Shown here: positions 42,801 to 51,231 of the stretch, piece after piece
Position numbering within the stretch: position 1 is the first letter of the stretch
Layout of the letters: every line of letters starts with the position of its first letter
Assembly: GCA_003797895.1 (NCBI GenBank)
Contig: RKQB01000007.1
Span: 62,001-126,000, forward strand
DNA: 64,000 nt
Direction of reading: 5' to 3'
Source: Cyclobacteriaceae bacterium YHN15
GTDB lineage: Bacteria > Bacteroidota > Bacteroidia > Cytophagales > Cyclobacteriaceae
Notes under the pieces: generated by a model
Databases searched by the model: none
What the model was told of the DNA's origin: nothing
Seen by the model: only the letters and a program-made list of their open reading frames with translations
Position numbers and translations under genes: made by a program

Positions 42801-43139
42801 CCAAATACCGGGAACAGCCAAACCAGCTTTTTCCGTAATGTCTTCGAATTGAAAATTGCCTTTATTCAGGTAAAGCTTGTTTTGGGTTTGGTTGCCTGCC
42901 AAAAAAATATCTACCAAACCATCATTATTGATATCCCCTAAAGCTACACCCGCACCATTATAAAAATTCCTAAAAGTATAGGGGTTAAATTTTTCGTTAT
43001 AATCAAGATCATTTCTGAAATCCACTCCGGTCAAGGATGTATCCATCAGTTCAAAAAGCTTTACGTCTCCGTTCTTTCTTGATGTACAGGAGAGAGAAAA
43101 TAAAATACTGATGAAAAGGAAAATAATTGGACGATTCAA
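39846..43139 (-). CDS. VCBS/FG-GAP repeat lipoprotein with ASPIC/UnbV domain (paralogue 3)
   Basis: A 1,097-residue lipoprotein (Cys18 in LFSLSC). It shares the opening GVDFRNDLDYNEKFNPYTF and FYNGAGVALGDI with the other two. The first propeller region (about 40-480), the ASPIC/UnbV domain near 520-590 (VKGYMSSVEHRLHFGLGK, VRIIWPSGKGTLL) and the second propeller region (about 640-960) are all present. Calcium loops include DINNDGLVDIFL, DLNKDGWPDLYV and DHNGDGNLDLLV. It is the first VCBS gene after susD; a strong hairpin terminator lies between, so its expression may fall below that of susCD or come from an unseen promoter. No enzymatic function can be assigned. Confidence 0.85.
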   Translation of the reverse strand: MNRPIIFLFISILFSLSCTSRKNGDVKLFELMDTSLTGVDFRNDLDYNEKFNPYTFRNFYNGAGVALGDINNDGLVDIFLAGNQTQNKLYLNKGNFQFEDITEKAGLAVPGIWSTGVSMADVNGDGLLDIYICKSGPLGGIERHNSLYINNGDLTFTEQAKAYGIADEGLSQHAVFFDFDKDGDLDMYLLNNSARSIGINDLRAGQREVRDSLGGNKLYRNDQGKFIDVSEEAGIYGSAIGYGLGVTVADLNKDGWPDLYVSNDFFEKDYLYINNGDGTFTESLETMITEISMGSMGADIADLDNNGWPDIFVTEMLPATMDRVKTKTPFEEWDKYQANVKSGYFHQFTRNTLQRNLGYQPGSDQVHFVDVSRQSGVHATDWSWGALIFDVDNDGLKDIFVANGIVKDLTDFDYVDYYVNNQNLISQFKKDSVLLTKMIDEFPSTPLQNYLFRNLGDFQFDNIAAEIGMDQLTFSTGAAYADLDNDGDLDLVVNNLNGEVFLYENNSREINANNYLQFDLAGQFGTQVTLYAQDRQFFSEHNPVKGYMSSVEHRLHFGLGKIELLDSVRIIWPSGKGTLLKSVRSNQVISLAPESSNLEWNFDYLPKNTLISPVEVSVPWKHIESDFIDFDRDRLRFHMISNEGPKLAIADINGDGLDDIFAPGPKGQVSEILIQDKQGNFKLHQSFEGDELAEDVGGLFFDANGDGHLDLYVLSGGLEFGNRNTNYQDRLYFNDGKGNFTKSQNHLPVRYESSSFVEAFDHNGDGNLDLLVGTRNIPFAYGLPGDVLLLENQGGGVFVDKTDEIASGLKNLGMTRDARLIDLDGDGIEELLIVGEWMPVKVFKKVNGKYEDQSEVFGFDKSGGIWNTIHVADVNGDGKPDILLGNMGLNTRLIASMEKPMQLHVNDFDQNGSVEQILTQFEGEYSYPMVLKTTLLKQLPGLRKQLLTYDDYKDKRLEDLFDKELLSRSIVNDVHVLETSLFLNQGNGKFAKANLPHQIQSSPVYAIYSYKDVDGNVHILFGGNQSRFKPEIGINMGSYGWHVVVKDGKDFNIIPASDSGFFIRGEIRDIRDYQSPKGKRLVLGRNNQGLEFFKINP

Positions 43140-43235
43140 GACTTCAAATTGGGTTTAAATCCAGTCTAATAATTTATGAATATATGGAGGGTTTAACACG
43201 TAATGCAAATCATTTCAAATATTTAGAACCACTTA

Positions 43236-43270
43236 TAAATCAAAAGAAGTGCGCAAAAGCGCACTTCTTT
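43236..43270 (-). terminator. strong hairpin between susD and the first VCBS gene
   Basis: AAAGAAGTGCGC (43243-43254) and GCGCACTTCTTT (43259-43270) form a perfect 12-bp stem with a four-base loop. On the minus strand the stem ends in TTCTTT followed by TGATTTAT, so termination or attenuation after susD is likely. Confidence 0.75.
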
Positions 43271-43295
43271 AATAATATTTCTAACAAACTAAGGA

Positions 43296-44789
43296 TTAGT
43301 ATCCATCGTTTTGTCTCAAATTAGGATTAGCTTGAAGCTGATTTTCTGGGATTGGGAATAGGTTTCTGAAAGGTGCAGACTGTGCCTTTTCCCACCAAGC
43401 ATTATTGTACTTTCCAAATCGGATCAAATCAGATCTTCTGTGTCCTTCTGCAAATAATTCTCTTCCTCTTTCTGCCAATAATACATCCGCATCGATAGCA
43501 GTCAAAGGAGCAACATTTGCTCTTTCCCTTACTTGATTTACATACTGAAGGGCAACAGCAGTATTTCCTTGTCTCCAAGCAGCTTCAGCTTTCATCAAAA
43601 TCACGTCTGCATATCTAAAGATTGGGAAATCGTTACTCAAATTTGGACCGGAACCTAAAGGTATTTCGAATTTGTTGACCCTTGTTCCTGCCTGTCTCAG
43701 GGCATTTGGCGCCAATTCATTGATGTTAGGTGTAAAGTTGATTTCAGGTCCGTCCGGATCATTGGCTTCAGCTGATGCATCGATGATCGGAGTCACGCCA
43801 TCAGAACGGAACTGAGGACCTTCTCTTAAACTGTTAATCCTTACATCACCATCTTCATAGCTATTGTAGAACTCTTCCAATGCGGTGTAACCGTTCCAAG
43901 GCTGCTCCTGCAATTCAAAAGTTTGTTGCGTACTGTAATGGAAAGTCATCTGATGGATGTTGAATCCTCCAGCATTATTCGCATCATAAGGAAGCGTAAA
44001 CATGTTCTCAGGAGAATTGGAATTTACAGATGCAAAATTAGAAAAGAAGTTTGGAGCTAGGGAATATGGTCCATCATTGATGATCACATTCAACGCAGCT
44101 TCCGCATCAGCCCATCTTGGAGTACCGGTGTAAACCTGTGCATTCAAATACAACTTGGCAAGGATCATATGAGCCGTCCAATAATTCAGGTTCGTTCTGG
44201 TATTGCTTTTAGTCAATAAATCTGCATTTTCCAAAATGGATGATTCAATGAACTGGAAAACCTCCTGTCTTGTGTTCTGAGCTGGATTACCTCCTCTATC
44301 AGTTTCTCTGATGATTGGAACATTTCCGAAATTGTCTATTAACCAAAGGTAAGCTAAGGCCCTCAAAACTCTCAATTCAGCACCCAATTCTACCAAGTCA
44401 GGATATTGCTGTAACAATAGGTTAGATTCACCTACAATCCTGAAAGCGTATTGCCAGGCACCATTATAAGGCCCATCAGTTGATATCCAAGTATGTCTGT
44501 GATTTCTCAACCAGATACCCCCATCTTCCCAGTCAGCACCTTTTTGAGGAATTGCCAACTCATCGGAAGAAACTTCAATAATACTGTACAGGCCACCATG
44601 ACCGCCCCAGTTAGAAACTACTGCACTGTAGGCAGACTGTTTCAAAACCTCAATCAATTCTGGCGTCACGTTTTGCTGCAAATCTTCTTGGGTAATACCT
44701 GTAAGTACCTCCTGCTCCAATTCCCAACATGACCCCATGGTCATGGCTACCAGGCCCCCAACTAATAATGATTTAATTGATCTTAACAT
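43296..44789 (-). CDS. RagB/SusD-family outer-membrane nutrient-binding lipoprotein
   Basis: A 497-residue SusD homologue (lipobox MTMGSC, Cys21). SusD proteins cap the SusC barrel and bind the substrate at the cell surface. Helical TPR-like stretches are visible, for example VLRALAYLWLIDNFGNVPII with the family's typical NFGNVP, and near the end PIFRYADVILMKAEAAWRQG and RGRELFAEGHRRSDLIRFGK, both signatures of the RagB/SusD C-terminal half. It starts 18 bases after the susC stop, forming the usual pair. The substrate is not known: no glycoside hydrolase, lyase or sulfatase lies nearby. The C-terminus matches the family's conserved LFPIPENQL then NPNLRQNDGY. Confidence 0.95.
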   Translation of the reverse strand: MLRSIKSLLVGGLVAMTMGSCWELEQEVLTGITQEDLQQNVTPELIEVLKQSAYSAVVSNWGGHGGLYSIIEVSSDELAIPQKGADWEDGGIWLRNHRHTWISTDGPYNGAWQYAFRIVGESNLLLQQYPDLVELGAELRVLRALAYLWLIDNFGNVPIIRETDRGGNPAQNTRQEVFQFIESSILENADLLTKSNTRTNLNYWTAHMILAKLYLNAQVYTGTPRWADAEAALNVIINDGPYSLAPNFFSNFASVNSNSPENMFTLPYDANNAGGFNIHQMTFHYSTQQTFELQEQPWNGYTALEEFYNSYEDGDVRINSLREGPQFRSDGVTPIIDASAEANDPDGPEINFTPNINELAPNALRQAGTRVNKFEIPLGSGPNLSNDFPIFRYADVILMKAEAAWRQGNTAVALQYVNQVRERANVAPLTAIDADVLLAERGRELFAEGHRRSDLIRFGKYNNAWWEKAQSAPFRNLFPIPENQLQANPNLRQNDGY

Positions 44790-44807
44790 ATTTATAATAA
44801 GTTTATG

Positions 44808-47789
44808 TTATTTAAAGGATATTGTTACACCAGCAGTCCAAGTTCTTGGCAAGAAGTATGTATTTCTTCTCTCAATACCTGGAGCCAATGGATTGTCGTT
44901 GTCCGCAGAGTCCACCCATCTTACTTCTGGATCAACACCAGAGAACTGTGTGATGGTAAATAGGTTCTGAACACCACCATAAATTCTCAAATTGTTCACA
45001 AACTGTGACTTAGATGGTACGTTATATCCTATTTGAAGGTTATCCAATCTTAAGAAATCACCTCTTTCCAAATACAGATCTGAGAAGGTAGGTGTAGATG
45101 TAACCAAAGGATTGGTCGGAGTGTTTTTGGTCAATACAGAATTCCAGGTCAATGATGCTCCATCAGCATTCTCGTAGAAACCTCTGAATGAGTTGTAAAT
45201 CAAATGACCCCAGCTACCTCTCATCAAGAAATTCAAATCCCAATTACCATAAGTAAAGGTGTTGGCAAAACCAAAATCACCAGTTGGTAAGGCATTACCC
45301 AATCTCTCAAATTCATCTGGAGTTTCTCCTGAAAGGATATATTCTCCGCCATCTGTTAGACCCTCGAATCTAGGACCATAGAAATCACCGATTTTCTCAC
45401 CGGCTTTATTCCAGATAATCGGGTTATTGTTCTGGCCAGGAGAACCTGGAACTCCTTGTCTGATTTCAGGAAGCTGAATGGAACCCACTCCAATATTACC
45501 GATTTTTGTCCTTTGATATATGGTAAAATTCAATGTAGGTGTCCAATTAACCTGACCTAATTTTACATTATTATAGGAAGCAATGAATTCGAAACCTCCT
45601 GAAGTCAAATCACCAATATTTGCCCAAATGCTGTTGGCAGTATAGAAGTTACCTGGATCAAATTCGTTTGGCGCACCAACCGGCACCTCTGTGTTGAAAA
45701 TCAAATCAGAGATGGTTCTTTGATAGTAATCCATCTGACCGGTAATCTTACCCTGCATCAAACCAAAGTCAATACCGAAGGTAAATTCACGCGTAGTTTC
45801 CCACTTCAATTGCGGGTTTGGATTGTTCAATTGGTTGATACCAACGAATACGGAGTTAACAGGATCCAAAGGATTCAAAGGAATTCTGTTTCCGTTTCCG
45901 TAAATACCCAAAGCCAAAGTTGGGGAAGGAGGCAACTGACCTACTACACCAAAGGATGCTCTTGGTTTGAACTGGTTGAAAATACCCATGTCAAAAATCT
46001 GAGTAAAGTCGGCCCCTGCACTTACAGCCGGGAATAAACCTGTCTGATTGTCTTTACCGAAACCAGAGTAAGTCTCCGCCCTTAAAGATGCTGACAAGAA
46101 ATAGGTGTTTGCATAATTGAAATTAGCTCTACCAAACAAGGAATTTAAGACAGCTCTGGAAGCTTCAGACCTCATATCTGTACCTGGTCCAAATCTCAAA
46201 CCACCGGCACCCAAGTTGTTAGGGCCTTGATCAAAAAGGAATCTTGTGGATGAAGCCCATAATTGCTTGTAATCAAAAATCTGTGTTTCAGCACCCAAAA
46301 GGAAAGTGAAATTCAATTGGTCAGCAATCTCATCTTCAAACCGAAGCGTACCGTTCCAGATTGTTGTTGTTCTGTCTTCTATATTCTGTCCCGCTTGACC
46401 ATTTCGTCCAAAGCCTGTTTGGAAATCTTGTCTGGAGAAGAAAGAAGAACGCATTATATTCAGCCTATCCTGAGAGAACTGGGTAGCAGCTGTAATTTTA
46501 TCCGTGATGTCAAACTCTACTCTGTAGGAATAAAGAGCAGCTTTGATTTCATTGGTGAACCTTTGTTGATTGACCAAAGCCACCGGGTTGTAGAAATCAA
46601 ACAATGGTCTTTGGAAATATCCCCCGAAAGCACTGTTCGCCTCAGGAGTATTCTCAAAAATAGGCGCAGTTGGATTGTAAATAGTCGCATATCTTACAGC
46701 CTCACTGTTCACGTCAACCGCATCAGTGTTGGTAAATGCAAGACTAAGATTCATTCTCAACCTGTTGTTCAAAGCACCATGGTTCAAATTGAATCTGGTG
46801 TTCAGCGTTTCCCTATTGGTTCCCTTCACAATACCATCATTATTACGGTAGTTAACTGAGGCCAAATAGGAAGTATTTTCAAATCCACCGGTAATGGAGG
46901 CATTCACAGTTCCGTTTAGGGCAGTCTGTGTAATTTCATCTCTCCAATCCGTCCTTGACCCATAATCCAATCCACCTCTTGCTACGAATTCATCAGGAGA
47001 AAGAACGGGAATCAAGTTGGTAGCTACGTCAGCAGCTCCAAAGGTATTAATAGTTACACTGGAAACGCCTTTTCTGGCAGATCCTCTTTTGGTAGTGATC
47101 AAGATTACACCGGCAGCACCTCTTGTACCATAAATGGCAGCTGCAGATGCATCTTTCAACACGTCAAAAGTTTCAATATCATTGGGATCGACCGCATCAA
47201 TTGAGGCTCCTATTACACCATCCAATACAATCAATGGTGATTGGGTCGCACCAAAAGAAGAAATACCTCTTAAACGTAAGGTAGGTTGTGCATTAGGGTT
47301 ACCTCCTGGTCTTGTTACTGAAAGACCGGCTACCTTACCTTGAAGTAATTGGGTAGGATTTGGGAAGTTACCACGGTTGAATTGTTCAACACCAACAGAT
47401 GCTACCGAAGAGGTAATTTCTTTTCTCTCCTGTGTACCGTAACCGATAACCACCGCTTCCTGTAGACTTTGGATATCTTCTTCCAACTCTACGTTAAAAA
47501 TGCTTTGGTTGCCAATGGCGATTTCCTGAGCAGTAAATCCAACAAAAGAAAAAACCAATGCCTGATCTGCTGGCTGGACAGTCAAAGCAAACTTTCCATC
47601 CAGGTCAGTTGTGGTACCTCTCGTTGTACCTTTTACTAGTACTGTCACCCCCGGTAAGGGATCCCTTAAGGTGGCATCCAGGACAGTTCCTGATACCTCC
47701 CTGCCTTGTGCAAATGCCGCTGAAATACCAACCGTCATCAGTAGTGTCATCAGCAGAAATGCCTTCATTTTTTGTAAATTATTTCTCAT
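44808..47789 (-). CDS. SusC/RagA-family TonB-dependent transporter
   Basis: A 993-residue TonB-dependent outer-membrane transporter. After a signal peptide (1-27, ending AAFAQ) comes a carboxypeptidase-regulatory-like domain (about 29-113), the SusC motif VVIGYGTQERKEITSS, a plug domain (about 120-230) with LIVLDGVIGASIDAVDPNDI and ASAAAIYGTRGAAGVILI, and a 22-strand barrel to the C-terminus, which ends in the aromatic ITISFK. It imports the ligand captured by the SusD partner, powered by TonB. A start at 47768 (second Met) is also possible. A candidate -7 box is at 47836-47843. No sigma/anti-sigma or hybrid two-component regulator is adjacent, unlike many such loci. Confidence 0.96.
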   Translation of the reverse strand: MRNNLQKMKAFLLMTLLMTVGISAAFAQGREVSGTVLDATLRDPLPGVTVLVKGTTRGTTTDLDGKFALTVQPADQALVFSFVGFTAQEIAIGNQSIFNVELEEDIQSLQEAVVIGYGTQERKEITSSVASVGVEQFNRGNFPNPTQLLQGKVAGLSVTRPGGNPNAQPTLRLRGISSFGATQSPLIVLDGVIGASIDAVDPNDIETFDVLKDASAAAIYGTRGAAGVILITTKRGSARKGVSSVTINTFGAADVATNLIPVLSPDEFVARGGLDYGSRTDWRDEITQTALNGTVNASITGGFENTSYLASVNYRNNDGIVKGTNRETLNTRFNLNHGALNNRLRMNLSLAFTNTDAVDVNSEAVRYATIYNPTAPIFENTPEANSAFGGYFQRPLFDFYNPVALVNQQRFTNEIKAALYSYRVEFDITDKITAATQFSQDRLNIMRSSFFSRQDFQTGFGRNGQAGQNIEDRTTTIWNGTLRFEDEIADQLNFTFLLGAETQIFDYKQLWASSTRFLFDQGPNNLGAGGLRFGPGTDMRSEASRAVLNSLFGRANFNYANTYFLSASLRAETYSGFGKDNQTGLFPAVSAGADFTQIFDMGIFNQFKPRASFGVVGQLPPSPTLALGIYGNGNRIPLNPLDPVNSVFVGINQLNNPNPQLKWETTREFTFGIDFGLMQGKITGQMDYYQRTISDLIFNTEVPVGAPNEFDPGNFYTANSIWANIGDLTSGGFEFIASYNNVKLGQVNWTPTLNFTIYQRTKIGNIGVGSIQLPEIRQGVPGSPGQNNNPIIWNKAGEKIGDFYGPRFEGLTDGGEYILSGETPDEFERLGNALPTGDFGFANTFTYGNWDLNFLMRGSWGHLIYNSFRGFYENADGASLTWNSVLTKNTPTNPLVTSTPTFSDLYLERGDFLRLDNLQIGYNVPSKSQFVNNLRIYGGVQNLFTITQFSGVDPEVRWVDSADNDNPLAPGIERRNTYFLPRTWTAGVTISFK

Positions 47790-48294
47790 AGGGTTTGTTG
47801 TTTGAAAAAAACAAAATGGTTTGTATAGTAATTTTCAAATCTAAGTTGATTGTTTAAATTTAATTTTGCAATTTTTAACATTTGCCCTTAGCCTGTTTTG
47901 CGATGTTGACTGTTAACAGAACAATGGTATTTTTTTCGTATCGTTAAAAAACAATAAAAAAGCTTACGGATTATTTAACCGAAAACGATTGAACTTTTCG
48001 AATAGTTAAAATTTTTCGTTTTTTTTAAAAATGTGAAAATAAAGACCTTGAATAACCCTTTCCAGATAACAAATCCAAAATAGGCTTAAATAGCCCGTTT
48101 TCAGAGATTTGTATATTTGTACTCAAAAACCCTTGTTTTGAATCCAATATCTGTTCGTTGATGGAAATTGAATTTTTATGGTACAAAATCCAAACAAAAC
48201 CTGCTTATTCCCTAATACGTTAATTGACTAATACTATATTCAACCCGTAGAAATTTATCAGGGGAATTCTGTGAATCAGTTTTTGAAATAATCT
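47790..48294. other. A+T-rich divergent control region between susC and the MG2/plug protein gene
   Basis: About 505 bases with no gene I can support. It is strongly A+T-rich and must carry the susC promoter on the left. On the plus strand TATATTTG at 48112-48119 fits a -7 box but lies 175 bases from the next ATG and lacks a -33 partner. Several CGAAAA/TTTTCG and CGTT-type words cluster around 47938-48020; I could not resolve a clear operator. Confidence 0.6.
47836..47843 (-). promoter_or_regulatory. candidate susC promoter -7 box
   Basis: Reads TAGATTTG on the minus strand, 46 bases upstream of the susC ATG. A TTG on the minus strand lies 25 bases further up, a little beyond the usual spacing. 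The motif is perfect but the promoter is unproven. Confidence 0.42.
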
Positions 48295-51099
48295 ATGGCT
48301 CAAAAAAGTTTAATGGAAAAATACTTCTTGCGGCATATTCTTCTGATATGCTTATTTTTTTTAATTGCACATGCCGGTAGGGCACAAACCCTTTCCGGGA
48401 AAGTTGTAGAAGAACAAAGCGGAAAGCCCTTACCTTTTGCCAATGTATTTATAAGCAATACCACCCTTGGCTCCACAACTGATAAAAACGGGAATTACAG
48501 AATTTCAGGAAAACTTCCCCAAAACCTGGAGCTTGTTGTTTCCTTTATGGGATATTATACAAAATACAGGTCTATAGCCCTTAGCGGAAGAAATTATGTC
48601 ACGGTCAACTTTGAATTACTCCCGAAAGAAAATCAATTGGATGAAGTCCAACTGAAAGTCAAAAAAGACAAAAAATGGGAAAGGGACCTAAAAAGGTTTG
48701 AAAGGGTTTTCATAGCCCTTGGGGACGATCCATTCATTAAGGAAAATACAATCACCAATCCCTGGTTATTGGATTTTGATCATGGTAAATTTGAAGGAGG
48801 TACAAAATACTTCAGTGCATCTGCCATGGAACCTTTGAAAATTGAAAACAGCTCCTTGGGTTACTCCATAGAATACCATCTTCAGGAATTCATAGAAACC
48901 CGCTACGGCTTCTTTTATAAAGGACTGGTCAATTTCAATGAAATGGAAACGGATCAGGAGGAACAAATTAGTGATTGGGAGGATAAAAGAAATTACACTT
49001 TCCACGGTTCACTTAGACATTTTCTACTTGCTCTCCTGCACAGAAAACCCCAAATTTCCAATTATAAACTGTTTGAGGTGATACCGCCACCTCATATTCA
49101 TGAAAGGACAAATGTCTGGCATGAGGAATTGGGTAACAGTATCAAGCCCATTACCCAGGACTCTCTTTATGTCTGTACCCTGCCAAGTGGAGCCTATATG
49201 GTGGCCCTGCCCGGAAAAATTGAGATACACAACAAAAAGAAATTCTGGATCAATAATTATTATACCAAAATTTTCAATCCCATCAGTTGGTTGGAAGCTC
49301 CTTTGGGCTATTTCGTTGTGGATGAAAACGGCGTTCTTCTCGATCCTTCCCAATTGGTCATTTCCGGAAATATGGCGAGGCAACGGATGGCCCGCTATCT
49401 TCCTCACGATTTCGAACCTACCGGTGAAGGTCCTTCCGGCCTTTTTGAAATTGACTCTGTACTGTTAAATATCAATAAATGGAACAGCCTACGGGAAAAA
49501 CCGCATATCACCTTAAACAAATCTTACTATTATCCAGGAGAAGCGGTATGGTTGAATGCCAGAATGATGTATCAGAATACCCTTTTTGCAGATACCCTCA
49601 GCCGCACTCTCTATGTGGATTTGTATGATAGGTTTTCTAACAAAATTCTGGAAGAGACTTTTTTGATTGAAAATGGGAATGCTTCCGGTCTCATCAAATT
49701 GCCTGAAGACCTTAAAGGCGATGAATATGCTATACGTGCCTATACCCAATGGATGAGGAATTATGGGGAAGATGAATTTACCTTTTCTCCTCTCCCTGTC
49801 ATAGATAAGAATTTAAGAGTAATCAAGAATGTTGATAATTTGTTATTTGAGGAAGATGATATTGAAGTCAGGTTATCGACAGAATTCAGACGAGATGAAT
49901 GGAACAATCAGGCAAACTTTGAAATCCGATTGACGGAAGGCACGGAAAAGGCCTTCATAGGAGAATTCAGCCTATCCATCCTCGATGCTGACAAATCCCA
50001 ATTTCTGGAAACACATGCCAGTCTTTCCCAATCCATGGATTGGCTGAACAAAGAGGGAAAAACGATTGAATATAATGAACCTGTTTTCCCAATAGAATAT
50101 GGCATAAGTGTTCAGGGCTATTTTTCGGATAAAAAGAAAAAACCACGAGCCGTTCCCATCACCATCGTATTGGGAGAACTTGAGGACTATGGGATTTTAC
50201 AATCGGATACTGCGGGTTATTTCTGGGGAACAGGGTTGAATTTCCAGGGAGAAAAGGATATTGCCATTGCGGCCCTGAATACCAAAAGAAAACCCTATGG
50301 CTCAATCAATAAAACCGTCATTGAAAGACCTTATTTGTCCGGCTACTTTCCAAGGCTGATCCTGGAAACCGAGGAAATCAAGGGATCGGACACTCCTGAT
50401 TTTGATTTTCTATTAGGTGATGGCTATTTTGAATTGGATGAATTTGTCCTGGAGGAAAGAAAAAAGGAAACCATGGAAGACAACAACTATGGTTATGGCA
50501 AAGGAGACCGGAGTATCGGTCCTGAATTTTTGGAATCCAGACCGGAACTGACTTTGGATGCCGTGATTTCCATGAATATGCCGGCTGGAGGAATGGGGAA
50601 TTATAACTGGGGACTGAATGCGGGAGAACCACTTTTGATCATTGATGGTGCAAGATTTTTCCCAAGTCCAGACGAATCTGTATTTGCCAAACTTAAATCT
50701 TTTATCGCAGCCGAGGTTGAAAATATTGAGGTATATACATTCAGCGCGCCTATTTTTGGTATGGCCGGTTTTGCGGGTGCCATTGTGGTAAGAACAAAAA
50801 GGGGAAGCAGGATTCAACAAGAGGAAGAAAGAATTTTCAATGCAGAGAACTTCCAATTATTTAAATCAAGAGGTTTCACTCCTGTTCCAAACTTTCCCAC
50901 ACAGTACGACGTAGAAAAACCTGTTAAGGCCTTCACCGCTCTTTATTGGAATCCAAATGTTAAAATCGAATCAGCCCAAGAACCATTTTCATTCAGTCTT
51001 TCTCTTCCCTCCTCTGTCAAAAACCTCCAGATTAGGATAGAGGGAATTACGGAAGACGGAAACCCTTTCACTAAGGTACTTTCAGTCAAAGTCGATTGA
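48295..51099 (+). CDS. large secreted protein: carboxypeptidase-regulatory, MG2-like and TonB-plug-like domains, no barrel
   Basis: A 934-residue secreted protein (signal peptide to about residue 31, HAGRAQ). Next comes a CarboxypepD_reg-like beta-sandwich (about 33-115: GKVVEEQSGKPLPFANVFIS), then a region (about 125-390) of the kind seen in Bacteroidota proteins of unknown role. The stretch HITLNKSYYYPGEAVWLNAR (about 403-422) begins a macroglobulin MG2-like domain to about 495. Further beta domains follow, then a segment like a TonB plug (about 775-850): GEPLLIIDGARFF and FGMAGFAGAIVVRTKRG. No outer-membrane barrel follows. A second Met at 48313 is an alternative start. It is divergent from susC and 132 bases before the DUF5686 gene. 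Confidence 0.78.
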   Translation: MAQKSLMEKYFLRHILLICLFFLIAHAGRAQTLSGKVVEEQSGKPLPFANVFISNTTLGSTTDKNGNYRISGKLPQNLELVVSFMGYYTKYRSIALSGRNYVTVNFELLPKENQLDEVQLKVKKDKKWERDLKRFERVFIALGDDPFIKENTITNPWLLDFDHGKFEGGTKYFSASAMEPLKIENSSLGYSIEYHLQEFIETRYGFFYKGLVNFNEMETDQEEQISDWEDKRNYTFHGSLRHFLLALLHRKPQISNYKLFEVIPPPHIHERTNVWHEELGNSIKPITQDSLYVCTLPSGAYMVALPGKIEIHNKKKFWINNYYTKIFNPISWLEAPLGYFVVDENGVLLDPSQLVISGNMARQRMARYLPHDFEPTGEGPSGLFEIDSVLLNINKWNSLREKPHITLNKSYYYPGEAVWLNARMMYQNTLFADTLSRTLYVDLYDRFSNKILEETFLIENGNASGLIKLPEDLKGDEYAIRAYTQWMRNYGEDEFTFSPLPVIDKNLRVIKNVDNLLFEEDDIEVRLSTEFRRDEWNNQANFEIRLTEGTEKAFIGEFSLSILDADKSQFLETHASLSQSMDWLNKEGKTIEYNEPVFPIEYGISVQGYFSDKKKKPRAVPITIVLGELEDYGILQSDTAGYFWGTGLNFQGEKDIAIAALNTKRKPYGSINKTVIERPYLSGYFPRLILETEEIKGSDTPDFDFLLGDGYFELDEFVLEERKKETMEDNNYGYGKGDRSIGPEFLESRPELTLDAVISMNMPAGGMGNYNWGLNAGEPLLIIDGARFFPSPDESVFAKLKSFIAAEVENIEVYTFSAPIFGMAGFAGAIVVRTKRGSRIQQEEERIFNAENFQLFKSRGFTPVPNFPTQYDVEKPVKAFTALYWNPNVKIESAQEPFSFSLSLPSSVKNLQIRIEGITEDGNPFTKVLSVKVD

Positions 51100-51231
51100 C
51101 CTGAAATTGGCATCATCTGTTCATCCCTGATTTTTCCCCTCAAAAAGTTAAAAAACCTCAAAACCGGAAATCCTTCTCCTTCATTTGAGATTTAAATTGT
51201 ATTTTTACCTTCCATAAACCAACTAGGCCAC

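Noticed and set aside
32548..43139. Many repeated DNA words such as CCATCTCCATTGA, which could be taken for a repeat array or CRISPR-like region
   Set aside because: They encode the calcium loops of FG-GAP/VCBS repeats in frame; spacing is irregular and there are no spacers.
43296..47789. Polysaccharide utilisation locus
   Set aside because: A SusC/SusD pair is present but no glycoside hydrolase, lyase, esterase or sulfatase is in the cluster; the GH13 gene is 42 kb away.
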